The notes beneath the pieces are model-generated. The model worked only from the letters and a program-made list of their open reading frames with translations, ran no database searches and was not told where the DNA came from. Below, piece by piece: positions 1 to 9,740 of a stretch of 64,000 nucleotides of DNA. Position numbers and translations under genes: made by a program. Source of the DNA: Chitinophaga agri (lineage in GTDB: Bacteria > Bacteroidota > Bacteroidia > Chitinophagales > Chitinophagaceae); contig NZ_CP048113.1 of the NCBI RefSeq assembly GCF_010093065.1, forward strand, positions 7,582,001 to 7,646,000, given 5' to 3'. Position 1 is the stretch's first letter; each line of letters begins with the position of its first letter.

Positions 1-644
1 CGGGTGCACTGGTAACCATTATGGTGATGCCGTTCATCGGGGTATCATTAGGTAAAGGGGTATCACCTATGTTCTTTGTGGTGACCGGTTTCGGTTTGTT
101 CATCCTGCATGGATATACCAGTGCGCAGGCAGCACCGGATGCGAATAAATGGTGGTTTATGTATACGCAGATATTCCGTGGAGTAGGAACAGCCTGTCTG
201 ACGGTACCGTTGTTAAGCCAGGCCGTCGTCGGACTGAAACCGCAGGACATGGCCTATGGTATATCGCTGAATAATATGTTCCGGCAGATAGGTGGTGCTT
301 TCGGTATCGCTATCATGAATACCTATTCCACACAGCGTTTTGCGGTACACCGTTCTGACCTGGTGTCCAATCTGCAGGGAAACAATGCACTGATGCATGA
401 AAGAGTGGGAGGCATTGCGCAGGGCCTGATCAGTAAAGGCGTGAATCCTTTGGCAGCCAACACAGAAGGAGCCTGGTCCGGTCTTGACCATGCCATCAGC
501 AACCAGGCTCAGATGCTGGCCTACCTGGACGGGTTCTTACTGGTAAGTGTCTTCTTCGTCTGTACGATCCCGTTCATGTTATTACTGAAAACGGAAAAGA
601 TGGATGCAGCAACAAGAGCGAGAATTGCTGCAGAAGCGCATTGA
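1..644 (+). CDS. DHA2-family (EmrB/QacA-like) MFS multidrug exporter, C-terminal part
   Basis: Partial gene: the frame is already open at the first codon of the window, so the N-terminal half lies upstream. The remaining ~214 residues contain hydrophobic segments at both ends and in the middle (for example around 60-110 and 530-590 nt) and a conserved EmrB-type stretch, GLKPQDMAYGISLNNMFRQI, followed by GGAFGIAIMNTY. Family members are 14-helix proton-driven inner-membrane exporters that work with a membrane-fusion protein (EmrA) and an outer-membrane TolC channel. A TolC-family gene starts 21 bases downstream on the same strand, which supports a tripartite efflux operon whose EmrA gene would be upstream of the window. 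Substrate cannot be read from the sequence. Confidence 0.88.
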   Translation, partial: GALVTIMVMPFIGVSLGKGVSPMFFVVTGFGLFILHGYTSAQAAPDANKWWFMYTQIFRGVGTACLTVPLLSQAVVGLKPQDMAYGISLNNMFRQIGGAFGIAIMNTYSTQRFAVHRSDLVSNLQGNNALMHERVGGIAQGLISKGVNPLAANTEGAWSGLDHAISNQAQMLAYLDGFLLVSVFFVCTIPFMLLLKTEKMDAATRARIAAEAH

Positions 645-665
645 TCTTATTTTAAAAATTACATC

Positions 666-1955
666 ATGAGAAAAATAATTATCACGTCGCTTTTATCGCT
701 GGTGGCTTTCAGTAGCCAGGCGCAGCAGGCGAACGGCGATCTGAAAGAACTGATCAACAGATCCTTTACTTATTTCCCACGGTTCAGTGAACTGGAGCAG
801 TCGGTAAAGACACAGGAAGAACGGGTGACGTTAAGCAGATCCTATGGCTTGCCGAATGTCGCCGGCAGTGCAGGTTACCGCTATTCGCATCCGGTATCAG
901 AGATGACGATACCAATCAACGGAGAGCTGAACACCTTCAAGATCATGCCTAACAGTAATTATAATACAGGAGTGAATGTCAGTTATGTATTATGGGACTT
1001 TGGTGTGGTAAAAGCGAATGTGGAGAGTGCCAAACGTGCGGTGCAGTATGCGAAGGATAACATTGAATATAATAAGTCGCAGATGGCTTACCAGGTAGCG
1101 GTGGTGTATTACCAGATCGTTTATCTGCAAAAGGCTATCGCAATACAGGACAGTGTACTGGCCTTCCTGAAAGCGAATAAGGAAGATACAGAAGTGAAGC
1201 TGAAGCATGGCGATGCCTTGAAGTATGATGTGTTGTCTATACAATCTACTATTGATCAGGAGAACAATACGCGCATTGACCTGGAAAATTCACTGGCAAA
1301 GCAGTATAATCTGTTGCAGTATACAACAGGTGTGAATGTATCTGACGGACAGGCATTCGATTTCCCACCGGCTACCGAAAATAAAGAAGGGGCGTTCATA
1401 CTTGCACAGCAGAATAACCTGGAATATACGCTGCTGAAAGACCGGGTCAGTCAGTCGGAAGCAGGACTCGAAATCAGTAAGAAAGCAGGGCTGCCATCAC
1501 TCACTGCGAATGCCAGTACCGGCTTCGCCAATGGTTATATGCCTGATCTGAACCAGTTCCGTTATAACTATGCTGCGGGCGTGACGCTGAGTGTACCCAT
1601 CTACCAGGGAGCAAGGGCCCGTAAGCAACGGCAGCTGGCAATGAGTGAACTGAAGGAGTCGCAGCTGGCCATGGCCACATTGAACAATATTATACAGAAC
1701 GATATCAAACAGGCATATACAGACATTGAAAGTAATCAGTCCAGGTTGGTCAACGCAAGGCAGCAGGTAGAAGAAGCAAAAGAGGCACAGAAATTAGCGC
1801 AGAGCAGATACAGGAATGGCACAGGTACCAACCTGGAACTGACAAATGCGAGTACGAATGTACAACGGGCAGAAAGATCGACATTACAGTATACTTATCA
1901 GCTTTGTCTCGCGCGGCTGGCATTGGCGAGCGTGTTAGGGACAAAGTACTGGTAA
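666..1955 (+). CDS. TolC-family outer membrane efflux protein
   Basis: 429 residues, the usual TolC/OEP length. Residues 1-20 form a signal peptide (basic start, hydrophobic core, cleavage after SSQAQ). The rest shows the two-fold repeated OEP architecture of long alpha-helical stretches: a first half with AKRAVQYAKDNIEYNKSQ and a second half with SVPIYQGARARKQRQLAMSE, each followed by helices rich in Gln, Ala and Glu. Members trimerise into an outer-membrane barrel plus periplasmic tunnel that accepts drugs from an inner-membrane pump. It follows the MFS exporter by 21 bases and is followed by a terminator, so the two are probably co-transcribed and this is the last gene of the operon. Confidence 0.9.
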   Translation: MRKIIITSLLSLVAFSSQAQQANGDLKELINRSFTYFPRFSELEQSVKTQEERVTLSRSYGLPNVAGSAGYRYSHPVSEMTIPINGELNTFKIMPNSNYNTGVNVSYVLWDFGVVKANVESAKRAVQYAKDNIEYNKSQMAYQVAVVYYQIVYLQKAIAIQDSVLAFLKANKEDTEVKLKHGDALKYDVLSIQSTIDQENNTRIDLENSLAKQYNLLQYTTGVNVSDGQAFDFPPATENKEGAFILAQQNNLEYTLLKDRVSQSEAGLEISKKAGLPSLTANASTGFANGYMPDLNQFRYNYAAGVTLSVPIYQGARARKQRQLAMSELKESQLAMATLNNIIQNDIKQAYTDIESNQSRLVNARQQVEEAKEAQKLAQSRYRNGTGTNLELTNASTNVQRAERSTLQYTYQLCLARLALASVLGTKYW

Positions 1956-1981
1956 ATTTTAACAGTTGTAGGTTTAGGTAC

Positions 1982-2012
1982 GGGCGTTTCAGTTCTCTGA
2001 GATGCCCTTTTT
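1982..2012 (+). terminator. Rho-independent terminator after the tolC-like gene
   Basis: An 11-bp stem (1982-1992 with 1997-2007, two G-U pairs), a 4-base loop and a run of five T at 2008-2012, 27 bases after the stop codon. It separates the efflux operon from the lanthipeptide operon. The rest of 1956-2219 holds only short repeats of the type GGAATCAGG and no convincing gene. Confidence 0.7.
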
Positions 2013-2219
2013 GTAATCAGGCATGGGGAATCAGGAATCAGGTATTTTCTATCATGCGGTACTGCTACAGGGAATGAGCGTACTGCCCAATTTTGATCGG
2101 GAGTGCTCTCTTTTATTAATAGTCTATCAGGATACCTGCTTCCTAATGCTTAGTCCCTAATTTCTAATGAAAGGAAATGAAACGTTGTTTCATATTCTAT
2201 TTTTACATAGATTGCAACA

Positions 2220-4427
2220 ATGTTTCAATTCCTGTCTTCCAGGAAGTCGTTCCCGTTCTTTAGGCAGGCTGACGCGATGGATTGCGGACCTACGTGTCTG
2301 CAGATGATCGCTGCCTGGCATGGGAAGACCTATCCTTTGCAATACCTGCGTAGCAAATGTAAGATCAGCCGGCAGGGTGTCACCTTTGCCGACCTGATAG
2401 CGGCTGGTGAACAGCTGGGGTTTAATAGTCTGTCGGCAGAACTGCCCTTCGATGTGCTGGCCGTCAAAGCCCCGTTGCCCTGTATCCTTCATTGGGACCG
2501 GCAGCATTTTGTTGTCCTTTACCGGGTGACCAGGCATATGGCCTATATTGCTGATCCGGCATTGGGACACAGTGTGCGGTATACTGTACCTGAGTTGCTG
2601 GAGGCCTGGCAGATAGCCGGAAAGCCCGGAGTAGGACGGGCGCTGTTCCTGGAACCACAACCGTCCTTTTATACCGCAGCGAATGTTCCGGCGCCAACGG
2701 CCACATTAAAGACATTACTGCCTTACTTAACCCGCCATAGAAAGCAGTTGATACCGGTGGGCATTAGTTTGCTGATAGCGGCTGTATTGTCCTTTTTTAC
2801 GCCTTTATTGACAGAAGCTGTCGTTGATCGTGGCATCAATCAGCGGGACGTTCCTGTATTGCTCCTGATATGCCTGGGACAGCTGGCATTATTCCTCGGA
2901 AAACTGATGGCAGATTTCTTTCGCGCGCGTGTACTACTGACAATGGGGGCACAGATGAGCATTATGATGCTGGAAGCTTTCCTGTTGAAGCTCATGCGAC
3001 TGCCTTTTTCTTTTTTTGATAACAGGCAGGCGGGCGATAATATGCAACGCGTCACCGACAATCAACGGGTGGAAGATTTTCTGACCACCTCCGCAGTGAC
3101 CTTTGTGATGTCACTGATGATAGTACTGGTGATGGGTGGAACATTACTGTACTACAACTGGCTGATCTTCCTCCTGTTTGCTGCAGGGGCCACGGCCGGT
3201 ATTGTATGGACAGGCGCCTTTGCGGAAAGACGCGGCCGGCTGGACCAGAAGCGGTTCAGGGTATTATCGGCGAATCAGGATACCCTGCTGGAGATCTTTT
3301 CTGCTTTCCAGGAGATCAGGCTGACAGGAAGTGAACAACTGAAAATAGGACAATGGACGGATCTGCAGCAAAAGTCTTTTGCGGTGAAACTGGAAAGTCT
3401 GAAGCTGGACCAGTTCATCCAGGGTACCGGATTATTCATCAACGAAACCCGGAACCTGGTCATTACCTGTTTTACAGCGATACTGGTAGTGCAGGGACAG
3501 CTTACATTAGGGGAAATGCTGGCGATCACTTTTATCTGCGGACAACTCAATACGCCCGTCGCACAACTGGCCGATTTTATACGGGCCATGCAGAACACGA
3601 AATTCAGTCTGCAACGTATTGCAGAGGTACATCATGAGGATGATGAGGACCCGGTACAGTCAGATACAACCGCTCCATACATGGGCGGGAGAGATCTCCG
3701 CCTTTCCAATGTATTCTTTCAGTACGGTAACAAATACGCTCCTGTTGTATTGAACAATATTGCGCTGACCATACCGGCCGGAAAGATGACGGCCATTGTC
3801 GGCATGAGCGGGAGCGGGAAGACCACCTTACTGAAATTGTTATTGAAATTCTATCAGCCTTCTGCGGGAGAGATCTTTGCAGATGACCAGTCATTCACCG
3901 ACATTACAGCTGCCGCATGGAGAGCGAACTGCGGCGCCGTAATGCAGGATGGATATGTATTCCGTGATACGATCGCCAATAATGTTTTCGGAGGTGCTGA
4001 TGACAGAAATCATGACCGCATGGTCGCCGCCTGCAAGATGGCCAACATCCATACGTTCTTTGCTGCCATGCCTTTCGGCTATGATACCATGATCGGGAAG
4101 GATGGCTACGGTTTAAGTGAAGGCCAGACACAACGCCTGCTCATAGCGCGTCTCATCTACCGCGATCCTCCCTATATTTTTCTGGATGAAGCGACCAACT
4201 CACTGGACGCCAGCAATGAACGGTCTATTATTAATAATCTAAACGGGTTCTTTCATGGAAAGACGGTTGTGGTAGTCGCACATCGGCTTAGTACGGTGCG
4301 ACATGCAGATCAGATACTGGTAATGGATAAAGGGCGTATCGTCGAATCGGGTACACATGAGACATTGACGGCTGCCGGTGGCGCTTATTACGGGCTTATT
4401 AAGAACCAGCTTGAACTGGGTAAGTAG
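2220..4427 (+). CDS. Peptidase-containing ABC transporter (C39 bacteriocin exporter, LanT-like)
   Basis: 735 residues in the classical PCAT order. Residues 1-~145 are a C39 cysteine peptidase: Cys22 in the MDCGPTCLQ motif, His96 (DRQHFVVLYRV) and Asp112 form the catalytic triad. Residues ~175-455 carry hydrophobic segments of an ABC exporter membrane domain. Residues ~490-735 are the ATPase: Walker A GMSGSGKT at 528-535, an LSEGQ signature at 632-636, Walker B ending in Asp656-Glu657 and the switch His688. Such proteins cleave a leader after a double-glycine motif and export the core peptide across the inner membrane. The precursor at 10831-11019 ends its leader in LAGG, the expected cleavage signal. 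First gene of a + strand operon with split LanB and LanC (31 bases to the next gene). Confidence 0.93.
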   Translation: MFQFLSSRKSFPFFRQADAMDCGPTCLQMIAAWHGKTYPLQYLRSKCKISRQGVTFADLIAAGEQLGFNSLSAELPFDVLAVKAPLPCILHWDRQHFVVLYRVTRHMAYIADPALGHSVRYTVPELLEAWQIAGKPGVGRALFLEPQPSFYTAANVPAPTATLKTLLPYLTRHRKQLIPVGISLLIAAVLSFFTPLLTEAVVDRGINQRDVPVLLLICLGQLALFLGKLMADFFRARVLLTMGAQMSIMMLEAFLLKLMRLPFSFFDNRQAGDNMQRVTDNQRVEDFLTTSAVTFVMSLMIVLVMGGTLLYYNWLIFLLFAAGATAGIVWTGAFAERRGRLDQKRFRVLSANQDTLLEIFSAFQEIRLTGSEQLKIGQWTDLQQKSFAVKLESLKLDQFIQGTGLFINETRNLVITCFTAILVVQGQLTLGEMLAITFICGQLNTPVAQLADFIRAMQNTKFSLQRIAEVHHEDDEDPVQSDTTAPYMGGRDLRLSNVFFQYGNKYAPVVLNNIALTIPAGKMTAIVGMSGSGKTTLLKLLLKFYQPSAGEIFADDQSFTDITAAAWRANCGAVMQDGYVFRDTIANNVFGGADDRNHDRMVAACKMANIHTFFAAMPFGYDTMIGKDGYGLSEGQTQRLLIARLIYRDPPYIFLDEATNSLDASNERSIINNLNGFFHGKTVVVVAHRLSTVRHADQILVMDKGRIVESGTHETLTAAGGAYYGLIKNQLELGK

Positions 4428-4458
4428 AAATTTTTGTTACACCTGAAAATACCTTCCT

Positions 4459-7023
4459 ATGGCACTCAGAATATTTCCGCATGTGCTGATACGCTATGCG
4501 GGCATGCCACTCCATGTATTGCATACGGCCGCGTTGCCGGATATGGAAAAGAACATCCGTGCTGTTGCACAATGGGAAACGCAGCTGCGCCAGCAGAAGA
4601 ACGCTGTTTGTGAATTACTATATACTGCCATTAACCGGGAGACCGATGGCAGGAAAAGGCAGCAACTCCTGCAGTTGAAGCGTAATATCTTTAATGACAA
4701 ACTTCTGGCAGTGCTATCAGCCGAAATGCCTCATGAGGTACAGGTGTACCTGCAGCAGATGAAAGATCGGGAGAAAAGCATACAACAATGGCAGCAGGAC
4801 ATTCATACAAATATCATTGCCGCCAGGGAGGCATTGCAGCAGTATGTTCAAACGGAGTCATTGCGCAGGGGTATTTTGTTATCAAGCCCGGTGTTGTATG
4901 AACAGCTGAATAATTTTGCGGCAGCGGATAGCCGGCAGTTCAAAAGCCGCGAGCTTAAGAATGAATATAGCCTATTGCGGTATCTCAGTCGTATGGCGGC
5001 AAAAACCTCTCCGTTCAGCACCTTCACCTACATCGGTAATGGGCAGTTGGTAAAGCAGGTTGACAAGACAGATGCGGGGCAGGTGCACAGCAGCATACGA
5101 CTACATAATGGATTGTTCAGCTATCTCCGGTTACTAATGGTGCATCATCCCGTGCTGAATGAAACAGTCCTGCTAAAATTAAATGTGACTGCAACGCTGG
5201 AGCGCGATGAGTTGCATTTCCTGGTGAACTACTTTAATGTGGAGGCTTTCCAGCGACTGCCGGCCAGGAACCTGCCGCTATGGTTGTTCCATTATCTGAA
5301 GGATCATAATGCGGTGGTGAATATCGGTCAGCTGACGGATCATCTGTGCACACAGATAGCAGACACAGACAGGACGGTGATCAAATCGTTTCTGTTGAAA
5401 TGTGTGCTGAACGGATTGCTGGAGCCATCTATTGGCTGCTCGGGTATCGATCCCGAATGGGACAGGCAACTCCTCTCATTCCTGTCGCCATATACAACAG
5501 TGCCGGAGGTAAGTCGGGTACATACAACCTTAACTGAGCTACAGCTGATCAGGGAAGCCTATGCTATTGCTGATGCCAATAGAAGGCGTCAACTATTGCA
5601 GCAGGCATCTGTTATGCTGAATGAACTCTTTCATGGGTTACAGCAAGAGGCCGGACTACCGGATGAAATGCCTGTTGAAGAAGGCGCTTTCCGGTTATTT
5701 CGCTTTCAGGCCCGCCGGTTCCTGCCGCAGGATATATTTTATGAGGATACCTACACGAAGCAGTCCGGTAGTTTATCCGCAGAAAAAGTGGCTACGTTCA
5801 TGGAGGAAATTAGCCAGCTGTGTGGACTGCTGCGCCCATTAGATGCATTACAGGAAGAACGGGAACACATGCGGACCTTCTTCCTGCAACAGTATGATAC
5901 AGGAACAACCATACCGGTCATACAGTTCTATCATGATTATTACCGGTTTGAGAAGAAGCCTGCCGCCGGCCAGGGGCCAAAGAAAGAGGTCCCCCCGATC
6001 ATTTTGCCGGAGACATTACAAACAACCCTGGATAATGACACCGTTCATATTAACGCAGGAAATGAAATGGTGTTATCAGCTACTAATGCGGGAGGCGTGT
6101 TTGCACAGTTCTATCAGGAGGGTGGGCAATTGCAGGGTGTTGTAAATGCCTTGTTACCAGGTATGGGAAAAGTAGCAGGACGTTTCCTGCACTTGCTGAC
6201 ACCGTCAGTGACAGAAACGTTCAAAATATGGAATGAGCAGTTGCATGTAGAGAAGCTGCTGCTGGAACTCAATGATGGGTCGGTGTTCAATGCAAATATA
6301 CATCCACCATTGTTATCGTACGAGGTATGTATGCCCGGCGGCAATAATATATATGCACCGGAAGCGCAGGTCGCCTTACAGGAGATAGTGGTGCGTTATA
6401 ATCAGGCGGATGATGCCTTGGAACTATTTCATATTAAGCAGCAAAGAGTCGTGTATGCGTATGATCTGAGCCTTGAGTCTTTTTATAACCGCTCTCATTT
6501 TTACCGGTTACTGGCACATTTCAATGAAGAGCAACGGGTTCCCGTGAGAGGCCTGATCAGCGCCATTGACCGGCAATACATGGACAGCTTTTCTCCGGAT
6601 GATGATATACAGGTACGTCCGCGTATACGTTTTGGAAAACAGGTGATATTGAGGCGCAAGGGATGGTTACTGAAGACATCCGGCATACCTGTTTGCGGAC
6701 AGGAGGAGTCGAACGCGGCTTATATCATACGGTTAAATATGTGGAGAGTGCAGCATGGACTGCCTGAGCAGTGTTTTTTATTCCTGCAATCGCCTTACAT
6801 ACCTGTGTCTGTCGCGTCGCAAAATAAATTACAGCGGGATGATTACAAGCCACAGTATATGAGTTTCGGTCATCCTTTGCTGGTACTGTTGTTCAGGAAA
6901 CTGCTTTCGCGGGCAGGGGAATGGTGTTACCTGGAAGAAATGTTGCCCGCAGCTGCACATGTAGATGCAACCGGGGAAGATGGTATTGTGAAGGAGTATC
7001 TATTACACTGGTATAACTGGTAG
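4459..7023 (+). CDS. Lantibiotic dehydratase, N-terminal glutamylation protein (split LanB, first half)
   Basis: 854 residues. The LanB N-domain is recognised by RYLSRMAAKTSPFSTFTYIG near residues 172-191 (family pattern: Arg, Lys/Arg-x-Ser/Thr-Pro-Phe) and, toward the end, PRIRFGKQVILRRKGWLL, which matches the segment of NisB-type proteins just before the C-terminal boundary. In the family this domain uses glutamyl-tRNA to glutamylate Ser and Thr of the core peptide. The elimination domain, which completes dehydration and is fused in NisB, is absent here and is encoded by the next gene, 3 bases downstream. Such a split LanB is known from pinensin-type and thiopeptide clusters. No signal peptide, so the protein is cytoplasmic. 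Confidence 0.9.
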   Translation: MALRIFPHVLIRYAGMPLHVLHTAALPDMEKNIRAVAQWETQLRQQKNAVCELLYTAINRETDGRKRQQLLQLKRNIFNDKLLAVLSAEMPHEVQVYLQQMKDREKSIQQWQQDIHTNIIAAREALQQYVQTESLRRGILLSSPVLYEQLNNFAAADSRQFKSRELKNEYSLLRYLSRMAAKTSPFSTFTYIGNGQLVKQVDKTDAGQVHSSIRLHNGLFSYLRLLMVHHPVLNETVLLKLNVTATLERDELHFLVNYFNVEAFQRLPARNLPLWLFHYLKDHNAVVNIGQLTDHLCTQIADTDRTVIKSFLLKCVLNGLLEPSIGCSGIDPEWDRQLLSFLSPYTTVPEVSRVHTTLTELQLIREAYAIADANRRRQLLQQASVMLNELFHGLQQEAGLPDEMPVEEGAFRLFRFQARRFLPQDIFYEDTYTKQSGSLSAEKVATFMEEISQLCGLLRPLDALQEEREHMRTFFLQQYDTGTTIPVIQFYHDYYRFEKKPAAGQGPKKEVPPIILPETLQTTLDNDTVHINAGNEMVLSATNAGGVFAQFYQEGGQLQGVVNALLPGMGKVAGRFLHLLTPSVTETFKIWNEQLHVEKLLLELNDGSVFNANIHPPLLSYEVCMPGGNNIYAPEAQVALQEIVVRYNQADDALELFHIKQQRVVYAYDLSLESFYNRSHFYRLLAHFNEEQRVPVRGLISAIDRQYMDSFSPDDDIQVRPRIRFGKQVILRRKGWLLKTSGIPVCGQEESNAAYIIRLNMWRVQHGLPEQCFLFLQSPYIPVSVASQNKLQRDDYKPQYMSFGHPLLVLLFRKLLSRAGEWCYLEEMLPAAAHVDATGEDGIVKEYLLHWYNW

Positions 7024-7026
7024 CGT

Positions 7027-7851
7027 ATGCAAACAGTATGGTTATCCGCACATCTTTTCTATGCTGGTGATTTACATGTATTACTCCGTGAGCTGGTGAT
7101 CCCTTTTCTGAAAGACAGGGGCTGCCCGGCTTTTTTTATCCGGTATGGTGAAGGTGGTTTACATATCAGGTTGAGGTGTCAGCTTAAGGTATCGGATGTA
7201 ACCGGGGTACAGGTAGCGCTGTTAGCGATGGAGAACATATTTGAAGGACTGACGGTCCGGTTTACAGACTACATACCAGAAATTAACCGGTACGGTGATG
7301 CACGTAGTATAGGTTGGGCAGAACGACAGTTTGTAGCATCTTCCAGGTACGTGCTGGAGGTATTATCTGCCGTACCGGAATGGTCTACATCGGCTGCATT
7401 GATACAGGCACTCCGGATGAATATTGCTATGGCGTGGGCATTAGAGACAGCTGAAGAGGAAATAACAGCCATCTGCAGCCTGTTCATTAAAAGCTGGGTG
7501 CGCCGTTTACTTGATCCGTCTAAACCTGCAGGAGAACAGGAGATGTATTACACTGGTTTAATGGAAGCGCGGTTTAATAGTTATGCGAACGTCTTATTGC
7601 CGGCGGCAGGCGGTATATGGCATGCATTGCGGAATGAGAACGCGGACAGTTCTTTGCAGGTATTTGCCGAAGAGAACAAACATGTTTTCAGGCAGTACCG
7701 TGGGTTAGGATTTGATACCAGTAAGATGCGGGATATTGTTGGCAGTTGTATGCACATGGGGCATAATCGCATGGGGGTATCCAATCTGGATGAAGCCTAC
7801 ATTATGTTCTTTACGCTAAAATGTTTGCAGTATGTCTATGCAGGAGGATAA
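7027..7851 (+). CDS. Thiopeptide-type/SpaB-C elimination protein (split LanB, second half)
   Basis: 274 residues, the usual length of stand-alone SpaB_C proteins. Diagnostic motifs: FFIRYGEGGLHIRLR at residues 36-50 (family pattern FFIRY..PG.HLRLR), then YIPEINRYG at 82-90 and AERQFVASS at 98-106. In LanB enzymes this domain removes the glutamate from glutamylated Ser/Thr, leaving dehydroalanine and dehydrobutyrine. It sits 3 bases after the glutamylation protein and overlaps the LanC start by 20 bases, so the three are translationally coupled and should act as one dehydratase-cyclase complex. Confidence 0.9.
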   Translation: MQTVWLSAHLFYAGDLHVLLRELVIPFLKDRGCPAFFIRYGEGGLHIRLRCQLKVSDVTGVQVALLAMENIFEGLTVRFTDYIPEINRYGDARSIGWAERQFVASSRYVLEVLSAVPEWSTSAALIQALRMNIAMAWALETAEEEITAICSLFIKSWVRRLLDPSKPAGEQEMYYTGLMEARFNSYANVLLPAAGGIWHALRNENADSSLQVFAEENKHVFRQYRGLGFDTSKMRDIVGSCMHMGHNRMGVSNLDEAYIMFFTLKCLQYVYAGG

Positions 7852-9673
7852 GCAGGTCATACTACAGGGCCTGTATGAGCTGGCCGCACGGCTGCTACCT
7901 GTTATGGACAAGCAGCAGATGATCTATGATCTGGGGCAGCCCGGTGTTTCAGTAGATCTGTTTAATGGGAAGGCAGGAGTGATACTGTTTTATTTGCGGC
8001 TGGCTGAATACGATCCCGCTTATCTGCAGGTGGCCTTGTCCGCTGCGGACGTGCTATTATCCCATCCGGCTATATTGCAGCAACAGTACTTTACGTTGTA
8101 TACAGGCGCTACGGGCTTGTTATACCTGTGCATCGTGCTGTACGAAGCGACCGCATATGAGCAATATCTGGAACGCGCGCACGAACTGGCAGCTGCTTTT
8201 GAATACGGGATTTTAAACCAGGTGATACAAGATGATCTTATCAGCGGACATGCAGGTAATTTACTGGTGCTGACGAGGCTATACAGTTATAAAAGAAAGG
8301 CCGGTTTATTGTCATTGATACAGCGACTGGCGGACAGGCTAGTAGCGCATGCCAGGATCGCATCACAGGGTTTACGCTGGGGACACCTGAAGAGATCATA
8401 TGATTGCCTCACAGGTATGTCACATGGTGCTTCCGGTATCGGTCATGCATTGCTACAGGTGTCTGCGTACTTTGGGGATGAGGAACTACTATCCCTGGCG
8501 CTACAGGCATGGGCCTATGAAATGACGTATTATGATCCGGACAGGAGGAACTGGCTGGACCTGCGTTTAACAAGTACTCACCTGCAGGAAGCGGATGTTG
8601 TGCACTGGCGGCTGGAGGATTTCAGGAAGTATATCAGTGATGTGAACGCGTGGGCGCATGGTGCTGCTGGTGCAGGACTGGCACGCTTACATGCCTGGAA
8701 GGTGACTGGCGATCCAAACTTCGCAGAGGAATGTGAGCAGGCGATCACACGCTGTCTTGATGACCTGGTTACTTTGAAGAGAGGTGATTTTACGCTATGC
8801 AGTGGATATGCCGGAGTGGCGATGTTCGTGTTGGAAGCAGCAACTTCACTGAACAGACCCTCATTGCGGGAAGCCGCACAGCAACTCGCAGTGAATGCGA
8901 TTAAGTATTATGGAGAACATCGCACCTACAATAGTTATATCAGCAATGCAGATAGTGATCCCGGGCTCTTTTCCGGATTGGCGGGGGTAGGATATCTGTT
9001 TGCCAGTGTATTGCTGCCTGACAGGAGGGAACATATTACGGCGCCATTGATCGGCATACAGCGTAATGATCAACCTTTATATGCGCCAGGGGAACTGAGG
9101 CGCCGGTTGTTTGACCGTTATTATGCCAGGACCCTGGCAAAGTTAGTGGACCGATCCCTGAAAATAGATATGGATATTCATTCCCTGGAGCAGCTATTAA
9201 AGACATTGGGAGGGGAGGATGATACTTTTACCTATGAGTACAGCCTTACTCAGGTTTGGAAAACGCATCGTGGATCTTGGGCGTATACGCAAAGAGCGAT
9301 GATACTGGCAGGCATTAATGATCAATTGCGGCGCGAGACGGACATTGTCCTATTAGATACCGTGTTTGAAATTGTACAGGGAGTGGAGGTCTGTACTACA
9401 GCACAGCCGATGCATCCGGTTGGCGAAGAAGACAAGGCGGACACGGAAGGGTATTATTATATTCATTATGCGCACCCGCAGGGTGTAAATACTTTTCCTG
9501 TCAGTCGCTTTACTGTCGTACTGCTTACTGCTATCGGGTATTCGTTACCGCTCGGGCAACTTGTAAGGGATATGCTGCATCCAAAGACAGATGTATCGAT
9601 AGCTTTACTGCAGCAGATCGTATTAGCACAGATAAGACGCTTACTGCAAGAAGGATTTATTACAAAGCAATAA
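7832..9673 (+). CDS. LanC-like lanthionine cyclase with altered zinc site and C-terminal extension
   Basis: 613 residues, about 200 more than NisC-type cyclases. Residues 1-~395 show the LanC alpha-toroid pattern of repeated Gly motifs: FNGKAGVILF near 44, SGHAGNLL near 138, GMSHGASGIGHAL at 195-207, AWAHGAAGAGLARL from 273, LCSGYAGVAM from 322 and SGLAGVGYLF at 381-390. LanC enzymes bind zinc through Cys (W-C-x-G) and Cys-His (C-H-G). Here the first Cys is Ala275 and the His is Ser324, leaving only Cys323, although His276 lies next to the lost Cys. Either another ligand is used or zinc-dependent thiol activation is lost. Residues ~410-613 are not recognised. The start at 7832 overlaps the previous gene; Met3 (7838) is an alternative. 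Cytoplasmic. Confidence 0.85.
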   Translation: MSMQEDKQVILQGLYELAARLLPVMDKQQMIYDLGQPGVSVDLFNGKAGVILFYLRLAEYDPAYLQVALSAADVLLSHPAILQQQYFTLYTGATGLLYLCIVLYEATAYEQYLERAHELAAAFEYGILNQVIQDDLISGHAGNLLVLTRLYSYKRKAGLLSLIQRLADRLVAHARIASQGLRWGHLKRSYDCLTGMSHGASGIGHALLQVSAYFGDEELLSLALQAWAYEMTYYDPDRRNWLDLRLTSTHLQEADVVHWRLEDFRKYISDVNAWAHGAAGAGLARLHAWKVTGDPNFAEECEQAITRCLDDLVTLKRGDFTLCSGYAGVAMFVLEAATSLNRPSLREAAQQLAVNAIKYYGEHRTYNSYISNADSDPGLFSGLAGVGYLFASVLLPDRREHITAPLIGIQRNDQPLYAPGELRRRLFDRYYARTLAKLVDRSLKIDMDIHSLEQLLKTLGGEDDTFTYEYSLTQVWKTHRGSWAYTQRAMILAGINDQLRRETDIVLLDTVFEIVQGVEVCTTAQPMHPVGEEDKADTEGYYYIHYAHPQGVNTFPVSRFTVVLLTAIGYSLPLGQLVRDMLHPKTDVSIALLQQIVLAQIRRLLQEGFITKQ

Positions 9674-9707
9674 AAGGGGTGGCTCTGTATATATGAGCTA
9701 CCCCTTT
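9673..9707 (+). terminator. Stem-loop at the end of the lanthipeptide biosynthesis operon
   Basis: A 12-bp stem (9673-9684 with 9696-9707, one G-U pair) directly at the LanC stop codon, with an 11-base loop. The T-run expected after a classical terminator is weak. It lies between converging genes and may stop transcription from either side. Confidence 0.5.
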
Positions 9708-9740
9708 ATGAGCTATATTTTTGGAATGTGCTGTATGGTC

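Noticed and set aside
2023..2160. 45-codon open frame before the PCAT gene as a second precursor peptide
   Set aside because: No pinensin-type leader, no double-glycine site, and it runs through repeat-like non-coding sequence.
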